Source: an uncultured Bacteroidota bacterium
Lineage (GTDB): Bacteria > Bacteroidota > Bacteroidia > Bacteroidales > P3
Direction: 5' to 3'
Length of the DNA: 64,000 bases
NCBI GenBank assembly: GCA_902793295.1
Contig: CADBDA010000002.1
Span: 186,001 to 250,000, forward strand
Positions 59,503 through 64,000 of this stretch are shown piece after piece (position 1 is the first letter of the stretch; each line of letters starts with the position of its first letter). The notes under the pieces are model-generated. The model worked only from the letters and a program-made list of their open reading frames with translations. It did not search any database and had not been told where the DNA came from. The translations under genes and the position numbers were made by a program.

Positions 59503-60789
59503 GTGAATATTTGTATTGTATCATCCGGCGATTTCTTCTCCGACTATGGCGGAGGGCAAGTCTATGTCCGCAACCTGGTGAACGAGCTGTCCAATCGTAG
59601 TGATGTCAATACAAGTGTCATATCCTTTTTCGCAAATTGCAATACAGAAGCCAAAGAATATAAAGGCATCAAGGTATACCAAGTCTGCGATGAACACACC
59701 TTCCGCAATGCATTGCAGCAAACATGTCCCGACATTGTCCACGCCAACGGTGAGAAACTATTGACAGCACGTCTTTGCAAGGAACTCGACATCCCCTGTA
59801 TCGTCACCGCCCATCACGGCGGCCTAGTATGCCCTGCCGGAGCCATGCTCAACACCGACGATGAAATCTGCCGCATCCCTGCCGACTACAGCCACTGCCT
59901 GAAATGCTACCTGCGCAACACACCAACAGGACTGTTTTGGTATCCGCTTTTGAAAAAATACAGTCAAGAACGATACTGCAAGATTGGCCAACGTCTGGAG
60001 CGGTTGCCAAATATTCCATTCCTCTCCCCTATCGGCCGAACTGGACTTATTGTTAGCCGCAAGCTTGCCGAATGGAAAGAACTGTCCGAAACAGCAACGC
60101 ACTTCATCGCTCCCTCCGACGCAATAGCCGAAGCCCTTCGCAGAAACGGCTGTCCAGAAGGCAAAATAACAGTCATACCACACGGAATACCAGACACAGG
60201 CTCGCGATTAAAAGTTCACGGTTTTAATAATGACAAGAAAGTTCTCAACTCTCAACTTTCAACTCTCAACTTTTATTACGTCGGCCGAATCAACTACGTC
60301 AAAGGTATCCATATTCTTTTGAAAGCATTTTCTTCGATCAACAATACCAACATACAACTTCATATAGTAGGCGGAGCAGGGAACAAGGCGGAACGACGCT
60401 ATATGAGACAGTTGCAGAAAGAATATCATACTGACAGCCGTATAATATGGCACGGCAAAGTACCATACAACCAAATGGAGGAATTGACGAAAGAGTTTGA
60501 TTGTCTTGTTCATCCTGCCATTTACCTTGAAGTTTTTGGCCTTAACATCGCAGAAGCCTTGCAAGCCGGCAAATATGTAATCGCCACCCGATGTGGTGGC
60601 GCCGAGATGCAGATACATAATAATTCTGAAGGAATATTGGTTAAACCTAACGATGCAAAAGAGATGCGAACTGCTATGCAACGTTATTGTTCGGAAAAGC
60701 CACAGCCTTCCAACAGTGAATGCAAGCCTATAGATATCGCGGCCCACGTCGAATCCTTGATGTCATTATACACAAAATGCAGACAATAA
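59503..60789 (+). CDS. GT4 glycosyltransferase with in-frame repeat insertion
   Basis: A 428-residue GT-B family-4 enzyme. NICIVSSGDFFSDYGGGQVYVRNLV opens it, DIVHANGEKLLTARL and IVTAHHGGLVCPAG are next, and a Cys-rich loop (CRIPADYSHCLKCYL) resembles the GT4 at 47282. The donor-side half has YYVGRINYVKGIHILLKAF and HPAIYLEVFGLNIAEALQAGKYVIA. The linker between the two Rossmann domains contains LNSQLSTLN, encoded by a short tandem repeat (60242-60273). The start codon is GTG at 59503. It overlaps the next gene by 13 nt. Confidence 0.87.
   Translation: MNICIVSSGDFFSDYGGGQVYVRNLVNELSNRSDVNTSVISFFANCNTEAKEYKGIKVYQVCDEHTFRNALQQTCPDIVHANGEKLLTARLCKELDIPCIVTAHHGGLVCPAGAMLNTDDEICRIPADYSHCLKCYLRNTPTGLFWYPLLKKYSQERYCKIGQRLERLPNIPFLSPIGRTGLIVSRKLAEWKELSETATHFIAPSDAIAEALRRNGCPEGKITVIPHGIPDTGSRLKVHGFNNDKKVLNSQLSTLNFYYVGRINYVKGIHILLKAFSSINNTNIQLHIVGGAGNKAERRYMRQLQKEYHTDSRIIWHGKVPYNQMEELTKEFDCLVHPAIYLEVFGLNIAEALQAGKYVIATRCGGAEMQIHNNSEGILVKPNDAKEMRTAMQRYCSEKPQPSNSECKPIDIAAHVESLMSLYTKCRQ
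60242..60273 (+). repeat. CTCAACT-type tandem repeat inside a GT4 gene
   Basis: Copies of TCTCAACT/TTCAACT occur four times in about 32 bp and translate in frame as NSQLSTLN. The same kind of repeat is scattered through many Bacteroidales genomes, usually between genes. Here it lies in the inter-domain linker and does not break the frame. Confidence 0.7.
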
Positions 60790-61802
60790 GTAATCTGATT
60801 GCCTACCTGAAACGTCATCCTAGATATATTGCACGATTAATAGGCGATATATTCAAGTTGTTCTGGTATAAATGCACAGGGAAAAAGATTCTAGTCATTA
60901 CGACCGGAAGTGGCGGCATCGGCGACTATCTATGGATTCGCAGCTATTATCCGCTAATTCGCCAAAAAGGATATAAGATCGTACTTATCGCTATGGCCCA
61001 TTGGAGAGAGATAGTCGAAACGTTTGATGGCGGCGATATCGACATCATCCGTTATTTTGAAAGTTGTTTGAGTCCCAAAAAGATAGAAACATTCTTCTTT
61101 AAACTATTTAAAACAGATGTCTATCTGAATTTTCGAAAGAAATGTATGGCAGATATCGTCAAATACAAAACAACATACAATGATGATTGGTTGAACAATG
61201 ACGATGTCTTCTATGAAGAAAAAAACAATAATACATTCAAGCAATTTTCACCACTGCCCAACAACTTCAAACACCAATTGCCAATCATTGAACCATCTAA
61301 AGAAAAGAAAAATATATTAAGAAAGCCATTTGTTGTACTCGTTGAAGGCGGCAATACGCAAGGGAAATTGTCCGACAGTCAACTCGCCTCCATCACAAAA
61401 CATATAACCGACAAAGGTTACTTCATTCTGATCAATGGCAACTATGAACGGTTACAGCATCTTGTTGACAATACAATATGTTCCAAAATCATTGATGGCA
61501 ACCTGTTTACATTTCCACAATACACATATATCGTAAACGAAGCCTCGTTCATTGTGACAGTCAACACCTCCATTTACCATTTTGCCGTACAGCTGAACAA
61601 GCCACTTGTCGCCATAAGCTGCAATGAATATCATACACTACAATGTTACAAAGAAAACCAGCAGTTCGTATTTAACGACACACTGCAGTCCGCATACAAT
61701 AGCCACACTTTGTCAGATTACACAACTGACGGCTCTGTTGACCTGACCGACATAGACATTGAAAGAATATTGAAAGCCATCGACGATGTCAAATGCAACT
61801 GA
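60777..61802 (+). CDS. GT9-like (heptosyltransferase-fold) glycosyltransferase
   Basis: A 341-residue GT-B protein. KILVITTGSGGIGDYLWIRSYYPLIRQKGY (about 35-64) matches the opening of ADP-heptose:LPS heptosyltransferase-like enzymes, where the G-G-x-G-D loop binds the acceptor. The second half has VVLVEGGNTQGKLSDSQL and FIVTVNTSIYHFAVQLNKPLVAIS, equivalent to the T-x-x-x-H-x-A donor motif of GT9. Family assignment is moderate; it could be a diverged capsule-specific member. I use ATG 60777, overlapping the previous gene by 13 nt; ATG 60720 lies deeper in that gene. Confidence 0.7.
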   Translation: MQTISNLIAYLKRHPRYIARLIGDIFKLFWYKCTGKKILVITTGSGGIGDYLWIRSYYPLIRQKGYKIVLIAMAHWREIVETFDGGDIDIIRYFESCLSPKKIETFFFKLFKTDVYLNFRKKCMADIVKYKTTYNDDWLNNDDVFYEEKNNNTFKQFSPLPNNFKHQLPIIEPSKEKKNILRKPFVVLVEGGNTQGKLSDSQLASITKHITDKGYFILINGNYERLQHLVDNTICSKIIDGNLFTFPQYTYIVNEASFIVTVNTSIYHFAVQLNKPLVAISCNEYHTLQCYKENQQFVFNDTLQSAYNSHTLSDYTTDGSVDLTDIDIERILKAIDDVKCN

Positions 61803-62778
61803 AAACAAAAGGATAGAATACATAGACCTCTTGAAGGGCTTTGCTATACTATGGATAGTATGGTGGCATACCTGCCACCCTGCTTTTATCGATCCATACT
61901 ATCACGTTCCGCTGTTTTTCTTTATTTCGGGCATTTTTTTCAGGCCGTATCCATTAAAAGAGTATTTGAAGAAAAAAACGGATAAAATATTGATACCTTT
62001 TGCGTTTTTTTATCTCATATCCTATTTATATCGGATCTTGCTTCACCTATGGGACAACAGGACTATCGAGGATTTTCCTTGGGGCAATATTTTTGATGTG
62101 TTCAAATGTATGCCTAATGGAGATTACCTATGGGTAAATGTACCCATCTGGTTTCTGCTTTGTCTATTCAATGTATGCATTTTCTATTACTTCATATACA
62201 AGTTACCGCTATGGTTTAAATGTACATACATAGTCATTGTTCTCCTATTGTCAAGCAAAATCACACAAATAAGCACCCCATTTTTCATTAACGATGCGAT
62301 AAAATGGACTGCCTATTATGCATTAGGAGATATTGCAGGTAAAAAAATATTACAACACTTATCCGACACTTCAAAAGGTATCATTTACCTAATAGTATGT
62401 TGCATATTGTATATAGTATTCAAACTAATTTTCAGGAATTATCATTTATTATTTTTTGATGGGTTTGACATTCAGCTATTGACTGTCATATTTATCATCG
62501 GCATCACATCTTTATTTTCATTTGCTCAGGGGAAAAAGGCATTGAATTTTCTAAGGTATTATGGGAACAATTCCCTAATTGTTTTAGGCACCCACGCACC
62601 AGTATTGATTGTTTATCAACGAATAATTTGTAAATTTTTTGGCAGTGTAAACTATTGGGGTGGTTTGTTTGTATTTATTGCCACCTCACTAACTATGATA
62701 ATAGTAATTCCGGTTTTAAAAAAATACTTCCCAAAATTTATCGGATTCAAACCGTTATTATCCACATCAAACAGATAG
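61786..62778 (+). CDS. acyltransferase-3 family membrane protein
   Basis: A 330-residue multi-pass protein with about ten helices. KRIEYIDLLKGFAILWIVWWHTCHP (8-32) is the acyltransferase-3 signature with the conserved Arg/Asp and His, followed by VPLFFFISGIFF. Members acetylate or succinylate polysaccharides and lipids in the inner membrane (OafA, fucose-4-O-acetylase-like). It probably O-acetylates the polymer made by this locus. The start overlaps the GT9-like gene by 17 nt. Confidence 0.87.
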   Translation: MSNATENKRIEYIDLLKGFAILWIVWWHTCHPAFIDPYYHVPLFFFISGIFFRPYPLKEYLKKKTDKILIPFAFFYLISYLYRILLHLWDNRTIEDFPWGNIFDVFKCMPNGDYLWVNVPIWFLLCLFNVCIFYYFIYKLPLWFKCTYIVIVLLLSSKITQISTPFFINDAIKWTAYYALGDIAGKKILQHLSDTSKGIIYLIVCCILYIVFKLIFRNYHLLFFDGFDIQLLTVIFIIGITSLFSFAQGKKALNFLRYYGNNSLIVLGTHAPVLIVYQRIICKFFGSVNYWGGLFVFIATSLTMIIVIPVLKKYFPKFIGFKPLLSTSNR

Positions 62779-62787
62779 GGGCTTGTT

Positions 62788-63708
62788 GTGAAAAAATTTA
62801 TAAAAAGACTTCTTCTCTTTTTTTTATTGTGGTTCATCATAGCTGGTGCTATAGATTACTATTATACAAAAAAGCTACAGTCTTCCAATATCCGTGAAAT
62901 AGTCATATGGGAAGACATATTCAAATCCAGGATTGATTCCGATATTGTATATCTTGGAAGTTCAAGGGCTGCTGATCATTATCAACCTTATATAATAGAT
63001 AGCATACTCGGAACAAGAAGTTATAATTTGGGGCAGTATGGACAAACAATCGAGTCGGATATAATGAGATATGATTTATTAAGTAAATATGAATCACAAA
63101 AACCGAGATTGTACATTTGGGATGTCTATTTCAATTCCTTTTCCTTATCTTCCAAATATCAAGACGAACAATACACTCCATATCTATTCAACAAGGATAT
63201 CTGGAACAATGTCAATAAACAGACAAAACACTTTTCATATATTGATAAATTCTTGCCTTTATATAGATATTGGAGCAAAAATGTCATTCCTCAATACGAG
63301 GCATTGGAAAACCCCATAAGAGGATTTGTATACAACTATGACAAATGGAATCCCGACAATAATCTGATATTAAAAAAAGACACTTTTTCATATTCAATAG
63401 ATACTCTTGTTTATAATAGCTTTTGCTCTACAATTCAACAAATGAAAAAAGAAGGCTCAAATGTCGCAATCGTGTTTTCACCCCTGCATAAATTGGGCCA
63501 AGATGCCGTAAAAGATTTAGATAGTTTTATAAATCTACTACAACACACTGCCGACAAGGAAAAATGTATTTTTATAAACTTTATAGATGATCCAATGTGT
63601 TCCGATTCGTCATATTTCAAAAACACTATGCATCTGAACGAAATTGGAACCGATTATTTTTCTGCAAAATTTGCACATATAATTGATTCTCTTTGTAATC
63701 AGAATTAA
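62788..63708 (+). CDS. SGNH/DltD-like membrane-anchored protein
   Basis: A 306-residue protein with one N-terminal helix (about 6-25) and an extracytoplasmic domain. YLGSSRAADHY (about 55-65) fits the catalytic-Ser block of SGNH hydrolases, and TMHLNEIGTDYFSAKFA near the C-terminus (about 280-296) fits the His block. No clear Gly or Asn block is seen, so activity is uncertain. Relatives are encoded next to MBOAT acyltransferases, as here, where they complete O-acetylation of polysaccharides. The start codon is GTG at 62788, 9 nt after the acyltransferase stop. Confidence 0.75.
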   Translation: MKKFIKRLLLFFLLWFIIAGAIDYYYTKKLQSSNIREIVIWEDIFKSRIDSDIVYLGSSRAADHYQPYIIDSILGTRSYNLGQYGQTIESDIMRYDLLSKYESQKPRLYIWDVYFNSFSLSSKYQDEQYTPYLFNKDIWNNVNKQTKHFSYIDKFLPLYRYWSKNVIPQYEALENPIRGFVYNYDKWNPDNNLILKKDTFSYSIDTLVYNSFCSTIQQMKKEGSNVAIVFSPLHKLGQDAVKDLDSFINLLQHTADKEKCIFINFIDDPMCSDSSYFKNTMHLNEIGTDYFSAKFAHIIDSLCNQN

Positions 63709-63789
63709 TAAAAAATATCTACAACAAAAAAATAAAAGAATTATCATTGTTAGTATATGGCTCTTTATTGAAAGTTTAAACGACTTAAT

Positions 63790-64000
63790 ATGATATTCAA
63801 TTCTTTAGACTTTCTTGTTTTTCTACCGATAGTATTTTTTTTATATTGGTTCGCTTTTAAAAAGACTCTACGAATACAAAATCTCTTCGTAGTAATCGCC
63901 TCTTATTTTTTTTACGGTTGGTGGGATTGGCGTTTTCTATTCTTAATTGCCTTCACGTCGCTATGCAGTTGGATCGGTGGAATACTCATAAAGAAACATC
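63790..64000 (+). CDS. MBOAT family O-acyltransferase, partial
   Basis: The first 70 residues of an AlgI/DltB-like membrane-bound O-acyltransferase, cut by the right window edge. MIFNSLDFLVFLPIVFFLYW, then IQNLFVVIASYFFYGWWDWRFL, is the near-invariant N-terminus of this family. It would move acyl groups across the membrane for polysaccharide modification. It follows the SGNH-like gene after 81 nt of AT-rich sequence. Confidence 0.92.
   Translation, partial: MIFNSLDFLVFLPIVFFLYWFAFKKTLRIQNLFVVIASYFFYGWWDWRFLFLIAFTSLCSWIGGILIKKH

Noticed and set aside
1..64000. tRNA, rRNA, CRISPR arrays, transposases or integrases
   Set aside because: No cloverleaf with a conserved T-arm, no regular repeat-spacer series and no transposase or integrase motif were seen by eye. 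A covariance-model search could still find a small RNA.

Overview
The window comes from a Bacteroidota chromosome, most likely order Bacteroidales. The evidence is a type IX secretion lipoprotein (PorW/SprE type), families largely confined to this phylum (DUF3822, DUF4199, DUF5683, DUF5715, DUF5723, PUR-type DNA/RNA-binding protein), and promoters of the Bacteroides form TTTG-N18..22-TAnnTTTG instead of -35/-10 boxes. Shine-Dalgarno-like sites are scarce. I see no tRNA, rRNA, CRISPR array, insertion sequence or integrase. Family and genus cannot be fixed from this sequence alone.

Layout. 1-16.5 kb is a run of minus-strand housekeeping and envelope genes: a GroES-like co-chaperone (cut by the window edge), M28 peptidase, YfcC-type transporter, purC, rsmD, DUF3822, a membrane-anchored unknown, a sugar-kinase/RapZ-C fusion, AtpZ/AtpI-like protein, bactofilin, porW, ychF, a DUF5715 protein with M15-like metal ligands, a lipoprotein, a HAD-IIIA phosphatase, a DPM1/ArnC-like glycosyltransferase and DUF4199. 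16.6-21.6 kb (plus) holds a lipoprotein/DUF5723/lipoprotein trio followed by der and hslR. 21.6-28.4 kb (minus) holds the parA-parB-DUF5683 set with a PUR-domain gene, a cysteine desulfidase/serine dehydratase-alpha relative, a deoxyhypusine-synthase relative and dnaB. 28.5-38 kb (plus) holds a small outer-membrane barrel, coaD, recG, a TPR protein, a DHH phosphoesterase, two FKBP-type lipoproteins, adk, obg and a PAP2 phosphatase. dus and cvpA follow on the minus strand.

39.5-64 kb is a large exopolysaccharide/capsule locus on the plus strand that continues past the right edge. A consensus promoter at 39828-39858 is preceded by two 13-bp direct repeats 21 bp apart. It is followed by a leader of about 230 nt that can form alternative hairpins. 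The genes are a WecG/TagA transferase, a Wza-type export lipoprotein, a Wzc-type BY-kinase with a Gly-Tyr tail, two tandem OmpA-family barrels, glycosyltransferases (GT4, GT2, GT32-like, GNT-I-like, GT9-like), a Wzy-like polymerase, a YdcF protein, an acyltransferase-3, an SGNH-like protein and the start of an MBOAT acyltransferase. A HipS/HipT-type toxin-antitoxin pair without hipB sits between GT32-like paralogs at 56.7-58.0 kb. Base composition becomes visibly more AT-rich from about 54.8 kb, which suggests a separately acquired or variable right half. No Wzx flippase or initiating phosphoglycosyltransferase lies inside the window.

How the genes work together: WecG and the other glycosyltransferases would build a lipid-linked repeat unit, the acyltransferase, SGNH and MBOAT proteins would O-acylate it, and Wzy would polymerise it. 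The BY-kinase, Wza protein and probably the OmpA pair would control chain length and move the polymer across the envelope.
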